Origin: JAGDZR01 sp049115695
GTDB taxonomy: Bacteria > Bacteroidota > Bacteroidia > Cytophagales > Cyclobacteriaceae
Reading direction: 5' to 3'
Length of the DNA: 64,000 nucleotides
Assembly: GCA_049115695.1 (NCBI GenBank)
Contig: JAGDZR010000007.1
Span: 1 to 64,000, forward strand
Shown here: piece by piece, positions 15,674-27,100 of the stretch
Position numbering within the stretch: the first letter of the stretch is position 1
How the letters are laid out: every line of letters begins with the position of its first letter
Notes under the pieces: generated by a model
Database searches by the model: none
Seen by the model: only the letters and a program-made list of their open reading frames with translations
Told to the model about the DNA's origin: nothing
Program-made: the position numbers and the translations under genes

Positions 15674-18124
15674 ATGCTGATTCACAGACTGAAAATATCG
15701 ATAAGGGTGATGCTCCGTCAAAAGGTCTTTTCTCTTTTGAACATAGGAGGACTAGCAATTGGCACTGCAGGTTTTTTATTGATCTATTCATACATCACCA
15801 CCGAATTATCATTTGATCAGTATCATGCCAACAAGGACCGTATGTATCGTGTCAACATGACCAATATATGGATTGAAAACAATGATGTATTTGGCTCCAC
15901 AGGACCAGCACCTGCGATTGCCATCAAGCATGATGTCCCTGAAATAGATAAGATTGCCAGAGTTAGACAGCAGTATTTTGGTAGTCAAATTGTGTCTATT
16001 AAGACACCTACGGGAGAGTACAAGCAATATGATGAGGATTGGATATTATCTGCCGATCCTGACTTTCTAGGCATCTTTACCTTCCCTTTAAAAGAAGGAA
16101 ATCAAACCACTGCACTCAGTAATCCCAATTCTGTTGTATTGACGGAAGAATATGCCAATAAGTATTTTGGCAATCAATCTGCACTGGGACAGTTTATTGA
16201 AATAGGTAGGAATGAAGACAAAAGATCCTTTCAGGTAACTGGAGTTTTGCAAGATATCCCCACTAACTCCCATTTTGATTTTGATATTCTGCTGTCAATG
16301 AACAGCTTTCGAGATATCGAAGAGCGCAGCAATAGTTGGTACTGGACCACCTTCGTTACCTATCTCACACTCAAGGATGCAACGCTAAAGGAAAATGTAG
16401 CAGACAAGATTTTCAATTTACCTACCAAATACATTGGATCGGATAGAGCGCAGGAAAAGAACTGGCATCTCTACTTGCAAAAAGTAAGTGACATCCATCT
16501 CTATTCTGCAAACATTCCTAATCGGCTTGGGACTGTAGGCAGCATCAACAACGTCTTGATATTCTCAACCGTTGCTTTCCTGATACTTCTACTTTCATGT
16601 GTCAATTTCATGAACTTATCCACGGCACGGTTTTCTGAGCGCGCAAAAGAAGTGGGTATTCTAAAAGTGATGGGCTCATCCAGAAAATCAATTGGCACAC
16701 AATTCCTAGCCGAATCAATGCTTTACAGTTTTGTGTCGGTATTCATTGGATTCGGAATGGCTGAAATTTCAATTAACTGGTTCAGCGAATTAGCTGGTTC
16801 AAGCCTGTCCATCAACTTAATCAACGATCCCAAACTATGGTTAATACTCATTGGCCTGATTCTGGCCATTGGGTTGATAGCAGGAAGCTATCCCTCCTGG
16901 TTCCTTTCGAAATTCAATTTGACTGACGCACTTCAAACGAAAAAAAACAATGGGTTGTCAGGAAATCTAAGAAGTGGGTTAATCGTCTTCCAATTTGCTA
17001 TTTCTGCTGCGCTGATTTCCGGTTCATTCATCATAAAATCACAGCTTGAATACCTTCAAAATCGTTCTCTTGGATTTGATGATGAACACGTGATGATCAT
17101 ACCACACATGGAATGGAGTGATGACGATGGTAAGTTATTCAAGGATCAGCTGGATAATTCTGGCATATTTGAATCCACTGCCATCACCAATTCAGCACCA
17201 CCCAATATTTGGAACCAGGACTCATTTATTCCTCGCAACTCTGATGTTCATTCCAATGTGGCCATCTCCACCATAAAGGCAGATCCTCACTTCATAGAAA
17301 CGCTAAAACTACCATTGATTGCGGGTCGCAATTTTTTCGAATCAGGAGAGGGAGATCGTCAAAAGATCATTGTCAATAAAAAATGTGCGGTATTATGTGG
17401 CTGGATCTCAGCCGCGGATGACCCTACCGCAGCTTTGGGTAGTCAACTAGGTGTACCGGGCAATGATAGTATTGTTTTTGAAGTGGTTGGAGTGCTCGAT
17501 GATTTCAATTTTTGGTCACTTGATTTACCAGTAGAGGCAATGGCAATTTTCACACAGAACAGCGAGGTATATGGAAACAACTATTACCTACTTGGAAGGT
17601 TGTCAGCCGCTTCTCAAAACGAGTATGAAGAAGCGATATCCTCAGTGCAAAGCCAGTGGAATGAAATTTACGGATCATTACCTTTTGATTATCAATTTAT
17701 GGATGATCAATTTGATCTTGCTTTCAGCGCACAACGCAAATTCGGTCAGGTGATCAACGTTTTCACACTACTGGCACTGTTCATCGCATCTCTTGGCCTG
17801 ATTGGCTTGATTAGCTTTGCGACTGAGCAGCGTACCAAAGAATTTGGAGTTAGGAAAGTACTAGGTGCCTCAGAAGGAAGTTTGGTTGCATTGATCACTA
17901 AAGATTTTCTGAAATTATTGGGCGTTGGCACATTACTTGGCATGTTGATCAGTTGGTCATACAGTGGAAATTGGCTCAATAACTTCACGTATACAATTAA
18001 TATCTCGCCATGGATTTGGGTGGTGACCGTTGTTGCCATGACCTCACTGGTGATTCTCCTCTCTATTGCCATTGTTCGGCGCAATGCCCGAAAAAACCCT
18101 AGTGAGATTTTAAAGTATGATTAG
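15674..18124 (+). CDS. ABC transporter permease, MacB/FtsX type
   Basis: 816 residues with the duplicated layout of this family: N-terminal helix (~20-42), a periplasmic MacB_PCD domain (~45-245), three helices (~280-410), a second N-terminal-type helix (~430-450), a second periplasmic domain (~455-675) and three closing helices (~690-810). Both halves carry the FtsX signature before or within the helices (S-E-R-A-K-E-V-G-I-L-K-V-M-G and T-K-E-F-G-V-R-K-V-L-G). Such permeases export peptides, lipids or lipoproteins or transmit mechanical force, and need a MacB/LolD-type ATPase that is not encoded next to it. It ends 2 bp from the convergent LytTR gene. Confidence 0.88.
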   Translation: MLIHRLKISIRVMLRQKVFSLLNIGGLAIGTAGFLLIYSYITTELSFDQYHANKDRMYRVNMTNIWIENNDVFGSTGPAPAIAIKHDVPEIDKIARVRQQYFGSQIVSIKTPTGEYKQYDEDWILSADPDFLGIFTFPLKEGNQTTALSNPNSVVLTEEYANKYFGNQSALGQFIEIGRNEDKRSFQVTGVLQDIPTNSHFDFDILLSMNSFRDIEERSNSWYWTTFVTYLTLKDATLKENVADKIFNLPTKYIGSDRAQEKNWHLYLQKVSDIHLYSANIPNRLGTVGSINNVLIFSTVAFLILLLSCVNFMNLSTARFSERAKEVGILKVMGSSRKSIGTQFLAESMLYSFVSVFIGFGMAEISINWFSELAGSSLSINLINDPKLWLILIGLILAIGLIAGSYPSWFLSKFNLTDALQTKKNNGLSGNLRSGLIVFQFAISAALISGSFIIKSQLEYLQNRSLGFDDEHVMIIPHMEWSDDDGKLFKDQLDNSGIFESTAITNSAPPNIWNQDSFIPRNSDVHSNVAISTIKADPHFIETLKLPLIAGRNFFESGEGDRQKIIVNKKCAVLCGWISAADDPTAALGSQLGVPGNDSIVFEVVGVLDDFNFWSLDLPVEAMAIFTQNSEVYGNNYYLLGRLSAASQNEYEEAISSVQSQWNEIYGSLPFDYQFMDDQFDLAFSAQRKFGQVINVFTLLALFIASLGLIGLISFATEQRTKEFGVRKVLGASEGSLVALITKDFLKLLGVGTLLGMLISWSYSGNWLNNFTYTINISPWIWVVTVVAMTSLVILLSIAIVRRNARKNPSEILKYD

Positions 18125-18126
18125 GG

Positions 18127-18846
18127 TTAAGAAAACCTGCGAAAGACTGCTTTGACTTCTGGTTTATAGCTTCGCCCCACAGGAATGGATTGATCTCCTA
18201 CAAAAATATAATCATTGTCCATTCCACTAACCGCGTTGAGGTTGACCACAAATGATCTGTGCACACGCACAAACTTATTGTTACCAATCTGTCTATTGAA
18301 ACTATTGAGATTACCAGCAATGAGAAATTCTTTTTGTTTGGTCATCACTTTGCAATAGCTGCCATCTGCCTCCAGGTAAGTAATATCATCAACACGAACC
18401 TTCTCATACCGATTACCTGACTTCAGAAAAACTGGTAAATCGCCCTGATGATTATTGGAACGTTCATTTTCAATGAGCTGTTGGGAGTGCTTATTAAAGG
18501 CCAACTCGATAGCAATTTTCACATCTTTCTCGTCGAATGGTTTCGTTAAAAATGTACTTGGATTGGTCATCAACGCTTCATCAACCGTTTCATTATCGGA
18601 GTTTGCAGAAAGATAGATGATGGGTTTTTCACCATTGAGACCTTTGACAAAATCTATTCCTGTCTCCTCACCCTTGAGCTTGATATCGACAAGTAGGACA
18701 TCAGGGGTGTATTCCTCAAACAGTTCCCTGGCCTTCTCCGCCGAATTAGCAATCCCAACTACTGTCATCCCATTTTCAGTTAGTTGTTCCGACAAATCCT
18801 GAGCAGTTAAAGGATTGTCTTCTACTATCAATACCTCTATCGACAT
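18127..18846 (-). CDS. LytTR-family response regulator
   Basis: 239 residues. The receiver domain (1-~120) has the acidic pair E9-D10, phosphoacceptor D54 (L-L-V-D-I-K) and the Lys of F-L-T-K-P-F. The LytTR DNA-binding domain (~135-239) shows Y-L-E-A-D-G-S-Y-C-K-V, F-V-R-V-H-R-S-F-V-V-N-L and V-G-R-S-Y-K-P-E. It lies 120 bp downstream of a HisKA_2 kinase gene on the same strand, its most likely partner, but has its own strong promoter. LytTR regulators bind pairs of direct repeats about 21 bp apart. The start chosen fits the receiver fold, and the promoter -7 box ends only 4 bp before it, so the mRNA is probably leaderless. Confidence 0.93.
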   Translation of the reverse strand: MSIEVLIVEDNPLTAQDLSEQLTENGMTVVGIANSAEKARELFEEYTPDVLLVDIKLKGEETGIDFVKGLNGEKPIIYLSANSDNETVDEALMTNPSTFLTKPFDEKDVKIAIELAFNKHSQQLIENERSNNHQGDLPVFLKSGNRYEKVRVDDITYLEADGSYCKVMTKQKEFLIAGNLNSFNRQIGNNKFVRVHRSFVVNLNAVSGMDNDYIFVGDQSIPVGRSYKPEVKAVFRRFS

Positions 18847-18850
18847 TTGC

Positions 18851-18880
18851 CAAAACTAGGCATTCTTATAACAATCCAAA
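18851..18880 (-). promoter_or_regulatory. Strong Bacteroidota promoter of the LytTR gene, predicted leaderless
   Basis: Read on the minus strand: TTTG (plus-strand 18877-18880), an 18-bp spacer, then TAGTTTTG (plus-strand 18851-18858). Both elements fit TTTG / TAnnTTTG with normal spacing. Only 4 bp separate the -7 box from the ATG, so transcription should begin at or very near the start codon. Confidence 0.7.
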
Positions 18881-18896
18881 CACAACCCATTAAATC

Positions 18897-18914
18897 TTGT
18901 AGTCGAAAAACAAA
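18897..18914. promoter_or_regulatory. PadR-region-like element upstream of the LytTR promoter
   Basis: TTGTAGTCGAAAAACAAA matches TTGTACTCGAAAAACAAA at 36183-36200 in 17 of 18 positions. Here the palindromic left arm is missing. It lies 16 bp upstream of the -33 element. Confidence 0.4.
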
Positions 18915-18966
18915 ATGAAGAATCAAAAAGAACTGTTTGTGCCCGTCAAATGGCATTTAATGATCA

Positions 18967-21057
18967 CTATAGACTAAAAGAAATTTCACTAGTAAATCCA
19001 TCCTGATGACTTACTGAAAACTCACCATCGTCATAGCTTTTCAGAATACTGCGTATAATCGTCCAACCAAAACCAAATTCAAATTTTTCAGCCCCTGGTC
19101 CATTGTCTGACACATTCAGGCAAACTTGATTCTCTACCACCTTCACAGAAACACTAATTTCGCAACCGGCAGGATCACAACCATACTTCATGGTATTGAT
19201 CAGCAACTCATTAAGAATGAGTCCAATTGACGCCAATATTTCGTAGCTAATCTCGATGTTATCAACATCACAACTAACCGAAATCTGATCGTTTTTTTGG
19301 GCAGTTTCAATCACACTGTCCACCAAAACTTCTACATATTCTTTCAGGTCAGCCTTTCCAAGGTTGTCATGTTGATAAAGCAACTCATGCACAAGACCAA
19401 TCGACTTTACTCTCCCCCGTGTGATGTCTATGACCGAAACCTCATCTTTATTTCCAGAACGTCTCCGTTGAAGATTGAGCATACTGCTGATCATTTGTAG
19501 GTTGTTCTTGACACGATGATGGATTTCCTTTAAAAGCAGCTCGTTGCTTTTATTTTGAGAAGAAATTATGGCATTCAATCGTTTTGATTCAATATGCTTC
19601 GATCTCAAAAGGAGCACGAATGCTAACAATATTGCTACTGACAATGACATGAAGAGCAAAGCTTGATTTCTTCCCTCCACCTGAACAGCCATCATTGACT
19701 TTTCTAAGTTCAATTGTGCTATTTCTGCTATCTGCTTGTCCTGCTGATACTTCATACGATACTCCAGGTTGCTTCGGGCCAACCTCGCATCCTCAATTTT
19801 CAGGAGCTTTTCATGATAACTTTCAAAATACGGGAGGGCAAGATCATGAAACCCCTTCCTCTTACTTATTTCGTAAAGTTGTTTTTCGGCGTTCATCAAA
19901 TGTGTAAACGAACCAATATCAGTTGCAACTTCATGCGCTATTTTACCCCAAAATTCAGCCCGATCAAACTCGTCAGATGATAGGTATACCTTGGAAAGAG
20001 TTAGCGCATATCTACTTACATCCATTTTATGTCCGAGTGTATCTGATAGCTGGAACACCATCAGATAATAGTAAATGGCAGAATCAATTTGCTTTAGTTT
20101 CTCATGAACCTCTGCTAAATGTTGTATTGAAGATGCTAATTGTGGATGAATCCTACTTCGAATGCATAGGCTTACAGCCGATAAGAGGAGTGATTGGGCG
20201 TTCTGATAATCATCCACGTCCGTCAGATACTTACCCAGCTTCATGCTCTCTTTAGCAGCACGAGCAGTTTCATCATGATTTTTAAAAATCTCTAATGCCA
20301 ATCTGCTACTTGTAATAGCATCTGCCATCTGGCCTAATGTGGCGTACAAACCGGACAAAACCGAACGTCTAACCCCAACTTCCAAACTCCCACTGACCGA
20401 CTGAGCAATCTCATTGTGCAAATCTGGGATAATTTCATTGAGAATAATCGAATCAGCATACACATTAGATTTCTGAATCGTCAAACCAGTAGAGTTAACC
20501 GCACCAAGCATTTCCGGAGATCTACTGAGCTTTATTCCCTCAATAAAATGATGATTGGATAGTTCAAAGTCTCCTCGAACACTTAGCACCAATCCTAACT
20601 GCGAATGCGCATAGGCCTTACGTTCAAACAACGTGTCACCAAGTTTCGACAAGCCATTTGTAAGCGACACAACAGCATCATCAAGTTCCGCCAGGTAAAA
20701 ACTAGTCATTCCCAAATGAATATCAACAAGCGCAACACCTACTGTATCATATTGATTCTTAAATAGTTGAGATGCAATCTGGTAATGTTCTTTGGCTACA
20801 TCATAATAAGAATGTCTCCAGTGGCAAAAACCCATTCCTCGATTAGCCTCAGCGACTCCCCAATCATAGCCAATTGCTTTACTTAGGATCAACGCAGACT
20901 GTAGTAGGTCAAGAGACTTTTGATAATTGAATTCTATCTGATCAAATCCAACGGTAATTAAACTGTCGATTTGCACACGTGACACTACTGGTTTTACTTG
21001 TGCCAATGAGGACAAGCATAGCATAACCAGTATGTAAAACGTGATATAACCCTTCAA
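18967..21057 (-). CDS. TPR-containing sensor histidine kinase, HisKA_2 type (kinase 1)
   Basis: 696 residues. Signal peptide 1-~19 (L-C-L-S-S-L-A-Q), TPR-like helical repeats ~35-420, a helical linker, one membrane helix ~463-485, then a HisKA_2 domain with phospho-accepting His near residue 511 (E-I-H-H-R-V-K-N-N-L-Q-M), and a C-terminal HATPase (N-E-L-L-I-N-T-M-K-Y-G, D-N-G-P-G). The TPR part should lie in the periplasm and sense a protein or peptide. The start is a TTG, the first possible one because an in-frame stop lies two codons upstream. The likely output is the LytTR regulator just downstream. It shares its whole layout with the kinase at 28369-30501. Confidence 0.9.
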   Translation of the reverse strand: MKGYITFYILVMLCLSSLAQVKPVVSRVQIDSLITVGFDQIEFNYQKSLDLLQSALILSKAIGYDWGVAEANRGMGFCHWRHSYYDVAKEHYQIASQLFKNQYDTVGVALVDIHLGMTSFYLAELDDAVVSLTNGLSKLGDTLFERKAYAHSQLGLVLSVRGDFELSNHHFIEGIKLSRSPEMLGAVNSTGLTIQKSNVYADSIILNEIIPDLHNEIAQSVSGSLEVGVRRSVLSGLYATLGQMADAITSSRLALEIFKNHDETARAAKESMKLGKYLTDVDDYQNAQSLLLSAVSLCIRSRIHPQLASSIQHLAEVHEKLKQIDSAIYYYLMVFQLSDTLGHKMDVSRYALTLSKVYLSSDEFDRAEFWGKIAHEVATDIGSFTHLMNAEKQLYEISKRKGFHDLALPYFESYHEKLLKIEDARLARSNLEYRMKYQQDKQIAEIAQLNLEKSMMAVQVEGRNQALLFMSLSVAILLAFVLLLRSKHIESKRLNAIISSQNKSNELLLKEIHHRVKNNLQMISSMLNLQRRRSGNKDEVSVIDITRGRVKSIGLVHELLYQHDNLGKADLKEYVEVLVDSVIETAQKNDQISVSCDVDNIEISYEILASIGLILNELLINTMKYGCDPAGCEISVSVKVVENQVCLNVSDNGPGAEKFEFGFGWTIIRSILKSYDDGEFSVSHQDGFTSEISFSL

Positions 21058-21106
21058 AATTCAATTTTACTTTAAGTGGCATTTAAAATTAATAGACCTA
21101 AAGAAA

Positions 21107-21130
21107 GTGAACCCCAATTCTGGGGTTCAC
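21107..21130 (-). terminator. Intrinsic terminator after the giant cadherin-like gene
   Basis: A perfect 9-bp stem GTGAACCCC / GGGGTTCAC with a 6-base loop. On the minus strand it is followed by TTTCTTT, and it starts 16 bp after the stop of the giant gene. It separates that gene from kinase 1. Confidence 0.75.
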
Positions 21131-21146
21131 ATAGTTGCGGCGGAAA

Positions 21147-24100
21147 TTATTGCTTTATAAACCTCGCACTGAAGTGTTTTTGATCATCAATGACCTTGAT
21201 CAGATATACGCCATGATTCAAATTGGATACATCAATTCTTTTTTGATCCAACTTTCCAGACAAATACAACTTGCCTGAAACATCTAGAACCTGATAAGTG
21301 GATTTACGCGATACGCCATCTAGTACATTGATAAACTGCATCGTCGGATTAGGGTGAATATTGAGTAAGATATTATCAACACCTGCAAGATCCTGTTCTG
21401 AGTCATCGTCTGATGGGTCGTTTTCAATGGCTATTTCGAATGTCTTGGTCATTGCATGACCAGCTTCATCGCTTACCGTAACTTCCACAGAAACTGTTCT
21501 TTCCCGCTCATAGTTGAACAGCCTGGTGCTGACTAAGGCTCCAGCTAATATTGTGAAGTTCTCATCACTGGTTACAGAAATGGTATAGCTATCATCTTCA
21601 TCTTCATCTTCAATGATGACAGTGCCGACTTCCGTTCCTGAGTCAAGGTTCTCTTGTATCAACATATTGCTTAATGATACATCGGTAATTACCTCATTTA
21701 CATCTGTAACAAGTATGGTCAATATTTCAACAATACTCCCTTCAGCAGATACTCCTTCTACTCTAACAGAGAGGCTATCACTTTCCTCGTAATTGAAGCT
21801 TTCAAGACTATTCAATTGATCACCTACTATCTCAAATGAAGCATTATTTATGTCTCCCTCTCCAGCTACCAAAGAATAGGTCATTCCGGATACCGTGCTC
21901 GTCAACGTACCAATGTTGGTTGCACCTGCATTTTCATCTACCCTGTTGTTTGAAAGTTCAAATCCTTCATCGACATTAAGAACCCTGACAATAAAGCGAC
22001 GTACTTCACTATTAAATCCTGAATTATCAATGGCTACAACATGAACCTCATAGATCGAATCAGTTTCATAGTCAAAAATAGTATTCGTGATTAAACTACT
22101 GTCTTGAATTGAGAACTTGTTATTATCATTGAACTCATTGTTGTTGAACTCAAAATAATAACTATCGCCAGCATCTTCATCCATAGCGGATAAAGTACCC
22201 ACAACTGTTCCAAATTCTTCATTTTCATTTACTTCAGCATTGCTCAATACTAAATTTCTTGGAGCTTCGTTTACATCGCTCACAGCAATTGTGAGTACAG
22301 AGTCAGCATTATTTTCAAGTGAATCCGAAAGTCGCACCCTGATGGTGACTTGTGAAGCTTGTTCATAGTTCAATGAATCTACAGTACTTAACCAGTTGGA
22401 TCCTTGGTCAAATGAAAAGTAATCATTGTAGTCATCACCCTCTCCTTCTACGAGACTGTATGAAATATTATCATATTCAGGATCAAATCCATATGTATAA
22501 AATCCATCTCCAATCAAATTTTCCTGAACTTGAGCTGTGGCACTCAGGGACTCGATTCTTGGCGCTTCATTGACATCCAACACCTCAATACTGATATTCC
22601 GAGTGTAAGTTTCGGAGCTATTCACCTTGCTTGCAATAAGCATGACAACCTGATTAGTTGGTTGGACTCCTTCCTTATCAAATACTTTCTTGACTCTTAA
22701 TTGCTGATCATTATCAACTTCAAACTCATTTGCCCAGAAGTCATCAACGGTAATCACATATTCATCTCCATAGTCCTCATCTACCACTGCTATTTTTCCC
22801 AATGAAGTCCCTACTGCCAGGTTCTCAAACATTTCAATTTTTGATGTATCTATTCTGACTCCATCCAATGTCCAGCCTGAAATCGATTCTGATTCATCTA
22901 ACACTCGGAACACTAAAGGCACCTCTATACTGATGTCTGACAATGAATCTGACACCTTCACTCTGATATTATAGATAGAGTCCTCCTCAAAATTGAAAAC
23001 TCCTGCATTTCTGGTAAGGTTGTAACCATCAATGGTGAATTCATCATTATCATCATCCCCATCTCCCACTACCAATTGGAACCCATATTTATGTGGAATT
23101 GCCCCTTTATCCGCGTCAAGAGCTACCAGCGAAATATAGTCGACATCATTCTCTCCAATAGCATCTTTTGTGCCGGCACGATGATCTTTGGCATAAATCT
23201 CACTTGGTCCTTCTGGAACATTCTCTATATGAATATCAAATGACTTAGTTCTAGCATAACCTCGTCCATCATCATATTTGATGCTCACCAATCTCTTGTA
23301 GCCTGAATTTAACAAACCCTCGAAATCTTCTTCTTTATTCGATTTCAAAGTGTCTCCATCCAAATAAAAATAGATCGAATCAGTAGTAGAAGTAAGGCTC
23401 AACGAATAGATTTCATTGAAATCCTCATCTTCAATTTGGACAATTCCAATTACCGTCCCAACTGGCGAATTTTCCTTAATAGTATCGTTTGAAAGTGTTA
23501 CATCATCAGAGATAGGGTGTTCATTCAAATCCCTCACAACAATTTGTCGCATACTTTCAACTCCAGCATAGGCATCTTGTGAATCATCTACCAATATTCG
23601 AATATGTAATAGAGAATCTTCCTCAAAATTGGGATTAAACGTGTTGTTACGTCTTAGTTGATTTCCTGAGACATGAAACTTATCATTATCATCGCTTCCA
23701 GTACCATCCACCAAAGTATATGTAACACTTTTTTGAAATGCACTACCGTCAGGATCCTCTACCTCCAAATTTGAAATAACCAGTGATGAAAGATTTTCAT
23801 CGATTGTATCAGTTTCAAGCATAACTCCTCCAGGAGATTCATTCACATTATTCAACCTCACGCTGAGTGTTTCGGACCTGCTCAACCCATCTTTGTCAGT
23901 AACCTGAACCTCGATTGTCAAAAAAATGGAGGTTCCTCCTAAACTAAAATCTTCATAATTAAGCGTTTGATTAACCCTAATTGAATCTCCGTCAACAAAA
24001 AACAAACTATCCAATGGATAAGAAGAGTTCTTCACTAATTGATAGGTGAATGACTCATTTAAATCTTCGTCCGAAGTAGACAATGCAAATGCCGCCTTAC

Positions 24101-27100
24101 CAGCAGCATTCATCTCGCTTAGGGGAATCGTCACCGCGCTTATATCTGTAGGATGCTCCGGAATGTCATTGACACCAATCTCGAAAGATCGACTAATTGT
24201 CCCTCCAAATGAATCATAAGCGCGAATCCTAAGATCGATTGTACTGTCCATTTCAAAGTTGGTCGCTCCTATAATAAATAAGGAATCTTGCTCCAATTCA
24301 ACAGTACCGGAACCTACCTCCAAACTGAATGTCAGATCACCTTCAAAATCAATTAAGCCATGAAAACCCAGCGAATCCTCATCCCAGCCCTTTTCATCTA
24401 TTTTGAAATCTTCAGGCCCTTCATTGATTGTCACATATTTAAATGATTTAGAATTACTCCCTGGTATAAAAACAATGGTATCTGCATTGTCGGAAATATC
24501 AAAGTTCGCTACGTGTGCGCTATACGAATTCAATAGCGATATGTCTTTTGAATACAGTTCCAGGATGTTATTGGTGTTATACCCAATAAAGAAATCTCCC
24601 TTCCCTTCAAAGCTATAGTAAGAATTTGCGGTTTCATTAGAGTATTGAAGCTCAAGATCAAAATCATACTCTTGCAAGTACTTAAAGGATCCGCTAGTAT
24701 ACTCTACATAATTTAACATGCTTACACCAGATGAATTCACCTCCATCGCCAGAGGCTCATGGTCTCCGAATGTAAAATCATCCGCATTGGTTGCTACAAC
24801 TGTGCCGTCAGCGTTCAACTTGATGAGTGCGCTTTCGGAGAAGTAGTAAACATCATCAAGATACACATCCATCTCAGCTATTACATCCGTCTGTTTGGTC
24901 CAATCAACCACACCAGCTGTTGTTACCTTGGTAACAAATCCATCATCATCTCCAGTTGCCTTCAATACCAGTCCATCTACAACTGTACTGTCTTCAAAAT
25001 TTCCGGCAATAATGATATCCTCATCCGAATCAAGCTCTAAGAAATAATCGTCAAGGTTCCAAAATTCCTGCTTCCAGGAAATTGTGCCGTTTGTTTCAAG
25101 CTTAGCCATGAAGTAATTATCAACATTATCCGTATAGTTGAATACTGGGATTGATCCGTCAAATTGAAATTGCCTATCATAACTACCGAAAATATAGATA
25201 TCACCAGATTCCAAAACCTCAAGTTTGAGCCCTCTCTGATTGCCAGACTGACCAAATCTTTTAATCCAATCTAACGAACCATCAGCACTAAAACAGCCAA
25301 CAAGAATATCGTCATCTCCTCCACTTTCGTAAGGCTGATCATCGAATTCAACCTGTCCGGACAATTGTCCTACAACATAAGTCTTATTATCCGGTCCTAA
25401 ATCTACATCTGCCCAGAAATAATTACCTCCTTTGGACTGAAAGAATAGGCCAAATTCGTCTGTATGAATATCAGAGAATGATGCCACAAACGCATCTTGC
25501 CCAAATCCATCATCCCCTGACACCTCGCTATCATCACTACCAAATGTTAGGGATCCATCTGTAAAGTGTCCAGAAATGATCAATTCATCATCAGGGCCCA
25601 AAACCATTTCTTTTGAGGTTACATGAGCACCTAAAATTGATTGGAAAGTACCAAAAGTACCATCATGGTGATAACTGCGGATATAACTCGCCTTAGTCTC
25701 CTGCTCATAACCAAACAGATACACACTATCACTGGTCGTCACAAGGTTTTGAAAAACCAAACTCTCATTTGCGTCTGCTATGGATCTTGAATATGAATAA
25801 GTACCGTCAGGTGTATACTTCGCATAATATGAAGCGAATCCTTCGCCAGGAGAGCCAAGTGAATTACCATCAAAGGAAATTACACCCTTGAAAGCTCCAC
25901 TTACGTAAACATTCCCAGTCTCATCAAATGCAACATCTCCAGCCGCCGTTAAACTTGAAATCCCGTGGTGAAATGATTCACCCCATAACAATTCGCCATC
26001 TTCATTTAGCACCAGTAAGGCTGCAGAATATTTTCCAGAGCTATTGGTCACCGTTACACCGTTTTGTGTAAGACTTGTAGGTGACATGGTAACACTCAAT
26101 GCAATATGACTTTCATTCACGGCAATATCTCTGAACAATAAAGAATAAGAGGTATTGCTTAGTGCAAGAGGTTTTGACCAGAGAAATTCTCCATCATAGC
26201 CATATTTCGCTATAATAAGTGCTGATGAATACGCATCGCGCCCTGCTACTATGATACCGTCATCCAAGAGTTTAAAGCCCTGAATCGATGGTTTAAAATA
26301 AATTGAACTTGTTTGAAGACTTGAGGGCAACACTGACCACATCTCCTCTCCAAGGCTATCAAGCTTATTCAATTTTCCATTATGCAGGTGATAAATGTTG
26401 GCTGAATCAATCTGCAACTTGGGGAATATCCCAGGGCGAGAGTACTGCAAGTTCTTTTCTGTATCATAGACAACCAAAACATCTTCCTGAGTGTACGTAC
26501 TGTCTCCAAACGACACTTCATCATCGATATAAACACTCGTGTAAATATTCCCAAAACTATCAACGGCTACACCGTGCAATAGCTCTTCTCCAGCAATAAA
26601 TTCACCTAAATCGGACGCTGTGCCGTCATGCAGGTCGTAGTTGTCGCTTACACGGATGATAATCGTAGTATCAATCTCAAATAAGTCGTCATTGTTCACA
26701 TGGACACGAATTGATAGCGAATCTTCCGTTTCAGCATCAAATTGGTCATTCGTGTAAAGTTTATCTCCTGTTATCGAAAATCGATCATTATCTGAATCGC
26801 CTTCCCCATCTACCAATGAAAAAGTGAAAGAATTGACATCATCTTCATCTTCGGGTAGCAATTGGCCTACCTCTGTACCTTTGTTAAAAGACTCATTTAG
26901 GAACTTCTCACTTAGTATGATATTAGTCGGAGATTCCGCAATGTCAACCACCTTAATCACAAAGTCCTCTTCATAGACATGTCCCCCTGAATCATATACT
27001 TCAACGGTTATATTTCCATTAAAGCTCTCATGATTTAATTCTTGAAGGGTATATAATTTACCATCATTAAATAAATCAAAATAAGTAGTTGAACCAAAGG

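Noticed and set aside
18951..21086. TGGCATTTAA at 18951-18960 and 21077-21086, flanking kinase 1, as insertion-site repeats
   Set aside because: Only a 10-bp AT-rich match with no terminal inverted repeats and no transposase; chance is the simpler explanation.
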